49,057 nt of DNA from Bacteroidales bacterium (lineage in GTDB: Bacteria; Bacteroidota; Bacteroidia; Bacteroidales; UBA10428), in contig DATGXG010000054.1 in NCBI GenBank assembly GCA_035299085.1, positions 1 to 49,057 of the forward strand, read 5' to 3'. Under the pieces are notes generated by a model. It ran no database searches, was not told the DNA's origin, and was given only the letters and a program-made list of their open reading frames with translations. How positions within the stretch are numbered: the stretch's first letter is position 1; each line of letters opens with the position of its first letter. The position numbers were made by a program, and so were the translations under genes. This document shows positions 42,530 through 49,057 of this stretch, in pieces.

Positions 42530-43222
42530 ATGAAACGTCTCACCGCATTTTTGACCCTTCTGTTTATAATTGTAAGAGCCTGGTCACAACAGGACAACTG
42601 TAACTGTTCATCATCCGATGAATACAGCCGGTGGCTGCTAAAAGGCCTTATAGGGGTGGAATATTTCAATCCCGTAAACGGATATAAAGGATCACAGTAT
42701 TTGCAGGATTGGGCATACGGAGATGTAGAGCTCACCGATGGCGAAATTATCCGTGATATTATAATACGATATGACCGGTACGCTGATCAGCTTTTGTGGC
42801 TTAGAAAAATGGATTACCGCAAGGGTATGCTCAATAAGGATATTATTACAGGTTTTACTGTAAAAGATTTTTGGAATAAGCCGCAATCACACTTTACCAA
42901 GAGAAGGATCTTTCTGCCATGGCTCGATTCAACTGAAGTTTTTCTGCAGGAATTGGTAGTGGGGGATATTTCATTTTATGTATACAGGAAGGTAAAGGAA
43001 GAACCTGTTGAATACAATCTGATGGACAATACCCGGTATATACTCCAAACCGGTGGCAAAGATTATGTTATTCCACTCAAACGTAAAAGTCTGCTTGAGT
43101 TGCCCTTTATTGTCAAAGCCGACATGAAAAAGGTGCTTCGTCACAACCGAATTTCAGTCCTCAATAACGAGAAAGGCATGGCTATGGCAATTGATTTGTA
43201 TAACAGGAGAAGTGAGAAGTGA
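42530..43222 (+). CDS. Exported protein of unknown function, 230 residues
   Basis: The fourth gene of the receptor operon, 10 bases after the MG2-like gene. A signal peptide (MKRLTAFLTLLFIIVRAWSQ) is followed by DNCNCSSSDEYSRW. The mature part is rich in aromatic and charged residues, with likely beta strands (VELTDGEIIRDIIIRYDRY, DISFYVYRKVK). I recognise no domain. The last codons (RRSEK and stop) are read from the first two heptamers (AGTGAGA) of a tandem array that continues past the gene, so the C-terminus may be lengthened or shortened by changes in repeat number. Confidence 0.7.
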   Translation: MKRLTAFLTLLFIIVRAWSQQDNCNCSSSDEYSRWLLKGLIGVEYFNPVNGYKGSQYLQDWAYGDVELTDGEIIRDIIIRYDRYADQLLWLRKMDYRKGMLNKDIITGFTVKDFWNKPQSHFTKRRIFLPWLDSTEVFLQELVVGDISFYVYRKVKEEPVEYNLMDNTRYILQTGGKDYVIPLKRKSLLELPFIVKADMKKVLRHNRISVLNNEKGMAMAIDLYNRRSEK

Positions 43223-43314
43223 GAGGTGAGTAGGGAGTAGGGAGTAGGGAGTAGGGAGTAGGGAGTAGGGAATAAGAAGACCCTAGAGTCCCTAAGGTCT
43301 CTAGAGTCTCTTTA
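43211..43314. repeat. Composite heptamer (x9) and nonamer (x4) tandem repeat
   Basis: Nine heptamers run in one register from 43211 to 43273: two AGTGAGA, one GGTGAGT, five AGGGAGT and one AGGGAAT. Four nonamers of the form GWCYCTNNN follow at 43279-43314 (GACCCTAGA, GTCCCTAAG, GTCTCTAGA, GTCTCTTTA). The nonamer family matches the one at 5987-6013. The array starts inside the coding end of the preceding gene and reaches to 15 bases from the end of the next. Confidence 0.85.
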
Positions 43315-43328
43315 ACTGCTACGCTTTA

Positions 43329-44249
43329 TTACACCAATATTTTAGTGGTAAGGTTTGTTATACTGGTTTTGATGGCATCGAACGGTTTGCCGTCTTTTGT
43401 TGAATCCTGTTCCACGATCATATATTTCATTCCTGCAGTGTCTTTGGCTGCAAGGATACGCTTAAAGTCGATCACGCCGGCGCCGACAGGTGCAAAATCG
43501 GTTTCACCGTCGGTTGTGAATTTCGGAGCTTCCTTGGTGAACATATCCTTCATATGCCAAAGCTGGAAGCGGCCCGGGTATTTCTTAAAGAGGTCAACCG
43601 GATCCTGTCCTGCCTTGTTCACCCAGAATAAGTCGAGTTCCATAGTTACAAGATCTTTATCGAGTCCCGGCATGATGATGTCGAAATAGGGCACCACACC
43701 GTTGAGGTTGGCAAATTCAAAGTTATGGTTATGATAGCCGAACTGGATGCCGTTTTCTTTCATGATTTTTCCGACCTGGTTCCAGTCCTGAACCATTTTC
43801 TTATAGCTGTCCACTGTGCGTGCTTCGGCAACCACCCATGGCTGTATGCAATATTTTACACCCAGTTTGGCATGATCTTCAGCCATATATTTGGCATTGT
43901 CAAGGGTAATACCCTGTGCTTCCACCTGTGTGTGGCTGCTGAGTATTTCCATTCCAAGATCATTTACAAGCTTTTTAAAAGCATCGGGTTCCATGCCATA
44001 GAATTTCCTGTCGGAATAACCTGCCAGTTCAAGGTATTTAAAACCGATGTCGGAAACTTTTTTCAGAGAACCGGGAACATCAGCCTTCATGGCATCGCGG
44101 ATGGTATACAACTGCAAAGCAAGACCGAAAGTTTTAGGGTCAACTGATTTAAAGTCCAATGCTGATGCATTTTGTGCGAGCACCCAGGCACCCAACATTC
44201 CTGTGGCCGACATTCTCAGAAATTCCCTTCTGGATGTATTGTTTTTCAT
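43329..44249 (-). CDS. Tat-exported sugar isomerase/epimerase-like TIM-barrel protein
   Basis: A 306-residue protein of the xylose-isomerase-like TIM-barrel superfamily. The N-terminus (SRREFLRMSATGMLG) has a twin-arginine motif and a hydrophobic stretch ending near NASAL, so it is probably exported folded. Barrel landmarks are YLELAGYSD, SSHTQVEAQG, YHNHNFEF (172-179), MELDLFW (203-209) and HMKDMFTKE (from 232), which supply the Glu/Asp/His metal ligands usual in the family. Proteins of this kind often act on keto-sugars or inositols, but no substrate is evident. It is a single gene on the minus strand. Confidence 0.85.
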   Translation of the reverse strand: MKNNTSRREFLRMSATGMLGAWVLAQNASALDFKSVDPKTFGLALQLYTIRDAMKADVPGSLKKVSDIGFKYLELAGYSDRKFYGMEPDAFKKLVNDLGMEILSSHTQVEAQGITLDNAKYMAEDHAKLGVKYCIQPWVVAEARTVDSYKKMVQDWNQVGKIMKENGIQFGYHNHNFEFANLNGVVPYFDIIMPGLDKDLVTMELDLFWVNKAGQDPVDLFKKYPGRFQLWHMKDMFTKEAPKFTTDGETDFAPVGAGVIDFKRILAAKDTAGMKYMIVEQDSTKDGKPFDAIKTSITNLTTKILV

Positions 44250-44373
44250 AATAATAAGAGGTTTAAATTATATAGAATTAATTTGATCATCCGGAATACT
44301 GAACAAACCTGAGAAGTTTGAAAAGGGTTCACTTTCAAATCTTCATGTTATAAAAATAGTAAAAAAGATTGAT

Positions 44374-44401
44374 ACTGGATACTGGATCCTGGATACTGGA
44401 T
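44374..44401. repeat. Heptamer tandem repeat (ACTGGAT/CCTGGAT x4)
   Basis: Four heptamers in register: ACTGGAT, ACTGGAT, CCTGGAT, ACTGGAT. This is the same family as the array at 5957-5984. It lies between the sugar-isomerase-like start and the cytochrome stop, 28 bases before a 16-base fragment of the inverted-repeat element. The other bases of this 44250-44447 gap show nothing clear. Confidence 0.8.
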
Positions 44402-44429
44402 AAGATCGTCTTTCATTAGGCATTTTCAA

Positions 44430-44445
44430 GCTCCTCGCAATGACG
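44430..44445 (-). repeat. 16-base end fragment of the inverted-repeat element
   Basis: GCTCCTCGCAATGACG on the plus strand is identical to the outer end of the right arm at 12059-12074. Only this terminal module is present, next to the stop codon of the cytochrome gene. Confidence 0.6.
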
Positions 44446-44447
44446 AA

Positions 44448-44900
44448 CTATCTCTCACCTCTGATCTTCTTTACCTCTTCAGCGTTAACCGCATCTGCCT
44501 TATTTCCCCACGTATTCCGTATATACGATAATACATCCGCTATTTGCTGATCCGTAAGGTAATTCTGTGCCGGCATAATTTGTGTTCCGTATTGTTGACC
44601 CATCACAGTAATTGGCCCTTCCAGTCCCGAAAGCACAATGCGAATCAGTGTATCTGCCGGGCCGGTGACCAGTACGTTGCCGGCGAGGGGAGGGAACTGG
44701 CTTCTTACCCCGTTGCCATCGGGCTGATGACAGGTAAGGCAGTATTTTACATATTCATTCTGGCCTGTGGCAATGGTTCCCTGTTCCATAACCGAAGAAT
44801 CCTGTTTATTTGCAACCTCTTTTTCACCGGTTGTGCCTTTGCAACCGAATGCCAGGCTAAGAGGTACAATTAAGACAGCCAATATGAAAATCCTTCTCAT
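44448..44900 (-). CDS. Cytochrome c lipoprotein
   Basis: A 150-residue monohaem cytochrome c. The ATG at 44900 (MRRIFILAV) overlaps the dehydrogenase stop as ATGA and gives a lipoprotein signal ending at SLAFGC (Cys20). Haem attaches at CLTCH (Cys54, Cys57, His58). The sixth ligand is probably Met109 in QIMPAQN, in the class I pattern followed by LTDQQIADVLSYIRNTWG. It should take electrons from the PQQ dehydrogenase encoded just upstream and pass them to the respiratory chain while anchored to a membrane. The basic tail KKIRGER is unremarkable. Confidence 0.92.
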   Translation of the reverse strand: MRRIFILAVLIVPLSLAFGCKGTTGEKEVANKQDSSVMEQGTIATGQNEYVKYCLTCHQPDGNGVRSQFPPLAGNVLVTGPADTLIRIVLSGLEGPITVMGQQYGTQIMPAQNYLTDQQIADVLSYIRNTWGNKADAVNAEEVKKIRGER

Positions 44901-46195
44901 TTTATAGTGTACGTGATTTTCCAAATTCTTCCCTTTTCCGAGTCAGATACATAAATTGATCCGTCAGGTCCCTGTGCCAGTCCCGTAGGCCTGTATTTGA
45001 TATCATTCATATTCTGGATCGGTTTGATCCCGGCGAATCCGTCAGCAAAGGTTTCCCATTCGCCCGAAGGCAGGCCGTTTTTAAAAGGCACAAAGGCAAC
45101 GAGGTATCCCTTTTGTTCGAGAGGGGCACGGTTCCATGATCCATGGAATGCAATAAAAGCACCGTTCCTGTATTTTTCGGGGAACATGGTGCCTGTATAA
45201 AACAATATATCATTGGGTGCAAGGTGGCCGGGGAAGGCCATTATGGGGTCTTTCGCATCTTCACAGCGTCCTTTTTTCTTCGTGTCTCCGCCGTATTCAG
45301 GAGCAAGGAGCTTTATTTTCTGAAACTGGTCATAGTAACAATATGGCCAACCGAAGTTATCGCCGTCTTCAACAAGAAGAAATTCTTCAGCAGGCAATTC
45401 AGCGCCCTGTTGTTCGGTGAATAATTCGGGATAGAACTGGTAAAGCTGATCTCTTCCGTGCTGAACCACATAAAGCTTATTGTTTACGGGGCTCCACGTA
45501 ATGGCAACCGAATTTCGTATGCCTGTCGCATAACGGTGCCCGTCTTTTACCTGGTCCTGGTTGGGTTTGTCGGCTTTGAACTTCCATATACCGGCATGCC
45601 GGTCAAGTTGGGGACAGGGATCCTGACCTTTTGAACCGGGCGTCCTGTCCTTGAATTGGCAGGCATTAGACGGGGCTCCTACGTTTACATAAAGATTCCC
45701 GTTGTTATCGAGTGCAAAGGTTTTATCCTGGTGCTGGTTTTGCTTGAGGAAGCCTGTTGCAATCACCTCCGGAGCAGCAGTTGGCACAAGTTCATCACCA
45801 GTGACCGCAACTCTTGAAACCTGCATTGAATTGCTGAAATATAAGTATCCGTTTTTTAATTCAATACCTGTTGAAGTTTCTTTCCCGAAATACTGTGTTA
45901 CATCGGCTTTTCCATCACCATTGTTATCTTTCAGTGCAGCAATACCGCCATTATTTGTAAGCTGGCTGAGGGCCATGTAAACATTGCCGTTTTCCCCGAC
46001 AGTAATGTGTCTGCCCGGGCCGGCATTATCGGCGAAAATAGTGGCGCTGAATCCTGCCGGAAGAGTTATTCCAGCCTGAGAGGCAGCCGTTGTATCTTTT
46101 GTGTTTGCATTTTCATCATTGGCTGCCTGGTTATGGTTACAGGAGAATAAGCTTACCAGGGCCAGTGAAGCTGTAATGAAGTAAGTCATTTTCAT
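44897..46195 (-). CDS. PQQ-dependent sugar dehydrogenase-like lipoprotein (sorbosone/soluble GDH type)
   Basis: A 432-residue lipoprotein (VSLFSC, Cys19) with a six-bladed beta-propeller of the glucose/sorbosone dehydrogenase family. Blade signatures are PAGFSATIFADNAGPGRHITVGENGNVYMAL, RNSVAITWSPVNNKLYVVQHGRDQL, EDGDNFGWPYCYYD, IAFHGSWNRAP and GLAQGPDGSIYVSDSEKGRIWKI. Homologues bind PQQ and oxidise aldoses or sorbosone. Here the mature protein would sit in the periplasm or on the outer membrane. The cytochrome c gene overlaps its stop, so the two form a dehydrogenase-cytochrome pair. PQQ synthesis genes are not in the window. Confidence 0.9.
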   Translation of the reverse strand: MKMTYFITASLALVSLFSCNHNQAANDENANTKDTTAASQAGITLPAGFSATIFADNAGPGRHITVGENGNVYMALSQLTNNGGIAALKDNNGDGKADVTQYFGKETSTGIELKNGYLYFSNSMQVSRVAVTGDELVPTAAPEVIATGFLKQNQHQDKTFALDNNGNLYVNVGAPSNACQFKDRTPGSKGQDPCPQLDRHAGIWKFKADKPNQDQVKDGHRYATGIRNSVAITWSPVNNKLYVVQHGRDQLYQFYPELFTEQQGAELPAEEFLLVEDGDNFGWPYCYYDQFQKIKLLAPEYGGDTKKKGRCEDAKDPIMAFPGHLAPNDILFYTGTMFPEKYRNGAFIAFHGSWNRAPLEQKGYLVAFVPFKNGLPSGEWETFADGFAGIKPIQNMNDIKYRPTGLAQGPDGSIYVSDSEKGRIWKITYTIK

Positions 46196-46327
46196 GGGTT
46201 AAGGGTTAATGATTAAACTTAAGATGCCAAATCCTACACAAAAACAATCAAAAGACCCATTCTGTTTAAAATAAGCTCTGCCGATTGAAAACCATAAGCA
46301 GGAAAACGTATGAAAACAGAATTTTAT

Positions 46328-46335
46328 TAGATTTG
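46328..46335 (+). promoter_or_regulatory. Candidate -7 box (TAGATTTG) for the T9SS repeat protein
   Basis: This is an exact TAnnTTTG match 31-38 bases before the ATG at 46367, in the divergent gap with the PQQ dehydrogenase. A -33 TTTG is not seen at normal spacing. Confidence 0.45.
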
Positions 46336-46366
46336 AATAGTAATAAACCTTAAGGCAAAAATTATC

Positions 46367-47845
46367 ATGAAAAAACCAATTCAAAAAATTTTCATTGCTG
46401 TCAGTTTAGGATGGCTATTGTTGCTTTTAATACCTTTCTCCGGATTGTCACAGGAATTCAGGAGAATCGATCAAAAGAATGTCACTGGAGTTATCCCGGC
46501 AGGTGATACACTTTTAAACATGCTTGATTTTAAAGCACGGAACAAACCTCATACGATGAATGGTTCCGGTTTTCTTATGGATTCAACATTTAAGTATTGT
46601 TATTTTTCAACCCTGGATTCAATTGCAGAATTCAAGATCTATTATACCTATGATGACAGGAATAATCTGATCACTGATCATACTTTTTTCTGGCGTGATA
46701 ACCAATGGAATCCAACTTATTATACCGATTACGAATATGATGCCAGGGACAATCAGATTGGTAAAGAAAGTCATTGGTGGGAAGATACATTGAACAGTTG
46801 GATACCTACGTCAGCAAAAGAAACTTCGTTTAATGATAATAATAAAGTAATTCAGGAAATTTATTACACCCGCGATAATAACACTAACCAATTGATTCCT
46901 CAGTTCAAGATTGATCTGACGGTTGATGATTCAGGGGAAGTCAGCGCAATTATATCCACCATATGGGATACGGAGAAAAGTGAATGGATTAATAGTTACA
47001 AAAGCGAATCTTACATTGATACTGTTAATCATAAAAAAGGCTCTGTGGCCTATACCTGGAACACAACGAACAATGCCTGGGTTGAACAGGGCAAAGCGGA
47101 AAGTATTTTTGATGTATCGGGTAATCGCATTTCATCAGTTAGTTTTACTTGGAATGCCAATGATACTGATTGGGTTAATGTTAACAGGGAACTTTATTTT
47201 TATGATATACATGGCAATGACAGTGTTTCTGAAGGTTCCATCTGGAATAATGAGTCAGATGACTGGATACCGGATTACAAATATGTTGTCGGGTATGATT
47301 TGAATGGGAATAAAATTTCCAGGATGAGTTATCGCTGGGACAATGCCCTGTCACAATGGCTGACAAAATTCAAAACCGAATATGATTATGATTCAAACCA
47401 TAATCAGATAAAAGAAACTGGTTTCTCGTGGGATAATTCCGGAAGCCAGTGGATAGAAGAACAGAGCTGGGAAAATGTATATGATGTCAATAATAACCGG
47501 ACTCTTGCTGTGTGGAATAATACAAATGGAGAGCCAGGATCGTTTATCATGAACAAGGATTTTTATTACTATTCGCTTCATTCAGTGGTTAATTCCTCAA
47601 CCGGAGGCCATTTTTCAAAGCCTTCAGTTTTTCCGAATCCGGCAAAAGATTTTATCACTATTTACCTGGATGAAAATGAAACGGCAACTGCTAAGATTTT
47701 CAATCTGAATGGCAAACTGATCAAAGTCGCACAGATCAGTCAATTGAATAACCGCATACCCGTTGATGATTTTCAAACCGGTGTTTTTGTAATACAAATA
47801 ATAACCAAAAACCAAACAGTGGTTCAGAAAGTAATCATTAATTAA
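46367..47845 (+). CDS. T9SS-exported protein made of ten 31-residue Tyr-Asp/Trp repeats
   Basis: A 492-residue secreted protein with a signal peptide to about residue 29 (PFSGLSQ). Between residues 90 and 400 a unit of the form YDxxGNxIxxxxxxWdnxxxxWixxxK repeats ten times. The anchor Tyr-Asp (or variant) pair falls at 95, 124, 155, 186, 217, 248, 279, 310, 341 and 372, exactly 31 apart from 124 on. It resembles the YD repeats of RHS proteins in its YDxxGN turn but has a longer unit and two Trp. The C-terminus from PSVFPNPAKDF (419 on) is a type A T9SS sorting domain. Expect an elongated beta structure displayed on or released from the cell. The ligand is unknown. Confidence 0.85.
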   Translation: MKKPIQKIFIAVSLGWLLLLLIPFSGLSQEFRRIDQKNVTGVIPAGDTLLNMLDFKARNKPHTMNGSGFLMDSTFKYCYFSTLDSIAEFKIYYTYDDRNNLITDHTFFWRDNQWNPTYYTDYEYDARDNQIGKESHWWEDTLNSWIPTSAKETSFNDNNKVIQEIYYTRDNNTNQLIPQFKIDLTVDDSGEVSAIISTIWDTEKSEWINSYKSESYIDTVNHKKGSVAYTWNTTNNAWVEQGKAESIFDVSGNRISSVSFTWNANDTDWVNVNRELYFYDIHGNDSVSEGSIWNNESDDWIPDYKYVVGYDLNGNKISRMSYRWDNALSQWLTKFKTEYDYDSNHNQIKETGFSWDNSGSQWIEEQSWENVYDVNNNRTLAVWNNTNGEPGSFIMNKDFYYYSLHSVVNSSTGGHFSKPSVFPNPAKDFITIYLDENETATAKIFNLNGKLIKVAQISQLNNRIPVDDFQTGVFVIQIITKNQTVVQKVIIN

Positions 47846-47873
47846 TTTTTGAGCATTTACAAACTGTGCAAAA

Positions 47874-47904
47874 ACGCTGGCAGGTCTGCGACGCTGTCAG
47901 GTTA
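47874..47904. repeat. CTGACAG-type hairpin element, copy 2
   Basis: This 31-base element is identical to 48920-48950 except for one base. The stem is CTGGCAG (47877-47883) with CTGTCAG (47894-47900), one G-T-type mismatch, and a loop containing GTCTGCGACG. It lies 29 bases after the stop of the repeat protein. Confidence 0.65.
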
Positions 47905-48016
47905 ACAGGCTTACTTTTTCATGCCTGAATTAATACTATTTTAAGAATGATTAACGATTTGCTTTATTGCTCATTTTAATGTATTGCTCATATTTGCATA
48001 CCTACTAAATAAACCA

Positions 48017-48907
48017 ATGGAACAAAAACTTTTTCGCAGAAATTTTGTAAAAAACGGAATTGCGGCTTCAGCCGGCTTTTTTCTTGCCAAACCATTTGTA
48101 TCTGCTAACCATTCAGGTGTGGATGCATTCTCCGGGTCTACTCCAAAACCTCTTAACGAAACGCTTAAAACAATAGGAGACCTTCACACAACACATGGCA
48201 ACTTCTCTGGAAAGGAGATTCCGGATTCACACCTGGATGTGATTAAAAGTTCATGCATCCGTGCAGCGAATTCATCCAACATGCAAACCTATTCTGTAGT
48301 TATAGTGCGCGACCGAAAGCTTATGTCTGATATTTGCGGGTATTCAGGGAGTTGTCTCATGCTTTTCAATGTTGATTATACCCGACTGCTTGCCAGTGCC
48401 AAATCACTCGCTTTGCCTTATTATCCGGGGAATATGACCTCCTTTATAACAGCATCAATAAATACTGCTCTTGCAGCCCAGACTGCCACGGTAGCAGCCC
48501 GCTCTCTTGATATTGATTCACTCCTTACAAATGGAATCCACAGGGGAAATATGGAAAGGTTATGGGAATTGCTTAACCTGCCTGAAAAATATTGTATGCC
48601 CCTGATAGCTCTTGTAATGGGATATGCAGATAAGAAGCCTGATTACAAAACCGGAAGACTCAGCGGCCCGGCTATTTTTCATGAAGGCACATATCATGTT
48701 CCTACTACGAATGAAACGGAATCAATTACTAAGGAATACGACGATCCGGACAAGCATATCGGAATCAATTCCGAATGGAAGAAGAACGGATTCGATCATT
48801 ATCTGCAATGGCTGTTTAAAGATTGGCTTGCCGATGATTCGAAACCGGCGGCATCGGAAACCGCACTTTTTGCCATGTTGAAAAAGAGAGGATTTCTTGA
48901 AGTCTGA
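48017..48907 (+). CDS. Nitroreductase-like protein with Tat-type signal
   Basis: A 296-residue protein starting at the ATG at 48017. Its N-terminus (LFRRNFVKNGIAASAG then FFLAKPFVSA) has a twin-arginine and a hydrophobic stretch, so it is probably exported. The body fits the nitroreductase (FMN) fold: IKSSCIRAANSSNMQTYSVVIVRD matches the aa..APS..N.QPW.fi segment. NMTSFITASINTALAAQTATVAARSL is the central dimer helix, and MPLIALVMGYADKKP the late strand with its G-Y-P-type end. The usual N-terminal RRS-R-F flavin contact is replaced by LHTTHGNF, so binding may be altered. The stop codon TGA lies in another CTGACAG copy (48904-48910). Confidence 0.78.
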   Translation: MEQKLFRRNFVKNGIAASAGFFLAKPFVSANHSGVDAFSGSTPKPLNETLKTIGDLHTTHGNFSGKEIPDSHLDVIKSSCIRAANSSNMQTYSVVIVRDRKLMSDICGYSGSCLMLFNVDYTRLLASAKSLALPYYPGNMTSFITASINTALAAQTATVAARSLDIDSLLTNGIHRGNMERLWELLNLPEKYCMPLIALVMGYADKKPDYKTGRLSGPAIFHEGTYHVPTTNETESITKEYDDPDKHIGINSEWKKNGFDHYLQWLFKDWLADDSKPAASETALFAMLKKRGFLEV

Positions 48908-48919
48908 CAGTTTGGAATA

Positions 48920-48950
48920 ACGCTGACAGGTCTGCGACGCTGTCAGGTTA
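48920..48950. repeat. CTGACAG-type hairpin element, copy 3
   Basis: CTGACAG (48923-48929) and CTGTCAG (48940-48946) form a perfect stem around GTCTGCGACG. The 31-base unit matches copy 2 at 30 of 31 positions. It lies 12 bases after the nitroreductase-like gene. Confidence 0.65.
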
Positions 48951-48986
48951 TTCCGGGGGTTTCTGTTACATTTGTAAAAAAAAGGG

Positions 48987-49057
48987 ATGACAAGGAAAAT
49001 ATTTATTTCACTCATAGCATTTGTTTCAGTCGCACTGCCGGTTAAAAGCCAGACTGC
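48987..49057 (+). CDS. Exported protein, N-terminal fragment (partial)
   Basis: An ATG at 48987, preceded by an A-rich AAAAGGG, opens a frame that runs off the window. The 23 visible residues (MTRKIFISLIAFVSVALPV then KSQT) are a signal peptide with a basic start, hydrophobic core and a KSQ cleavage-type end. Nothing can be said about the mature protein. Confidence 0.6.
   Translation, partial: MTRKIFISLIAFVSVALPVKSQT

Noticed and set aside
43211..43314. CRISPR-like repeated region
   Set aside because: Units are 7 and 9 bases, directly adjacent without spacers; no cas genes are nearby. It is a short tandem repeat.
46199..46384. 61-codon minus-strand frame in the gap upstream of the PQQ dehydrogenase
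   Set aside because: It overlaps the start and promoter of the T9SS repeat gene and has no signal, motif or conserved look. A real small gene cannot be fully excluded, but nothing supports it.

Overview
The window reads as a chromosome segment of a Bacteroidota bacterium, most like the environmental Bacteroidales/Marinilabiliales type; a genus cannot be fixed by eye. The signs are a SusC/SusD pair, two proteins with type IX secretion (T9SS) C-terminal sorting domains, a TonB receptor followed by a DUF4249 lipoprotein, a short 286-residue primary sigma factor, many Bacteroidota-type -7 boxes (TAnnTTTG), and almost no Shine-Dalgarno sequences. There are 39 protein genes, two of them cut by the window ends. 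I saw no tRNA, rRNA, CRISPR array, insertion sequence, prophage or broken gene. No gap between genes exceeds about 300 bases.

Layout. 1-7.6 kb: the start of an exported protein, an FtsX/MacB-type permease, an exported DPP-IV-type peptidase, an Hsp31-like DJ-1/PfpI protein, a GNAT-like protein and a DUF1801 protein. 7.2-9.3 kb: a small membrane protein overlapping a T9SS cargo. 9.3-19.7 kb: housekeeping genes, namely a 3-hydroxyisobutyrate-dehydrogenase-like enzyme, a HerA-like ATPase, ahcY, ribF, glgB, rpoD, an EamA transporter, a 52-residue lipoprotein and a rhomboid protease. 19.7-34.6 kb: a carbohydrate utilisation locus. 34.7-36.9 kb: a TPR protein. 37-43.2 kb: a four-gene TonB receptor/DUF4249/MG2-like/unknown operon. 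43.3-49 kb: a Tat-type sugar isomerase-like protein, a PQQ dehydrogenase plus cytochrome c lipoprotein pair, a T9SS protein built of exact 31-residue repeats, a nitroreductase-like protein and the start of another exported protein.

The 19.7-34.6 kb locus is the most coherent system. A tightly packed six-gene minus-strand operon (agaS-type SIS isomerase/deaminase, gatZ-like subunit, PfkB kinase, gatY-like class II aldolase, exported amidohydrolase, clan GH-D alpha-galactosidase-like lipoprotein) faces a DeoR-type regulator. Beside it lie a SusC/SusD/PKD-lipoprotein operon and an EamA transporter. The suggested flow is surface capture and hydrolysis of an alpha-galactoside or galactosaminide, SusCD import, then conversion through tagatose 6-phosphate and tagatose 1,6-bisphosphate to triose phosphates. 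A 9-base motif (AAATGAAAG) occurs twice before agaS and once, inverted, at the susC promoter, so the DeoR regulator may control both operons. No deacetylase or sugar-6-kinase is present in the window.

Between genes there are several repeat families: short tandem repeats with a 7-base (sometimes 9-base) period in four gaps, a 75+75 base inverted repeat enclosing a terminator, and three CTGACAG/CTGTCAG hairpins.
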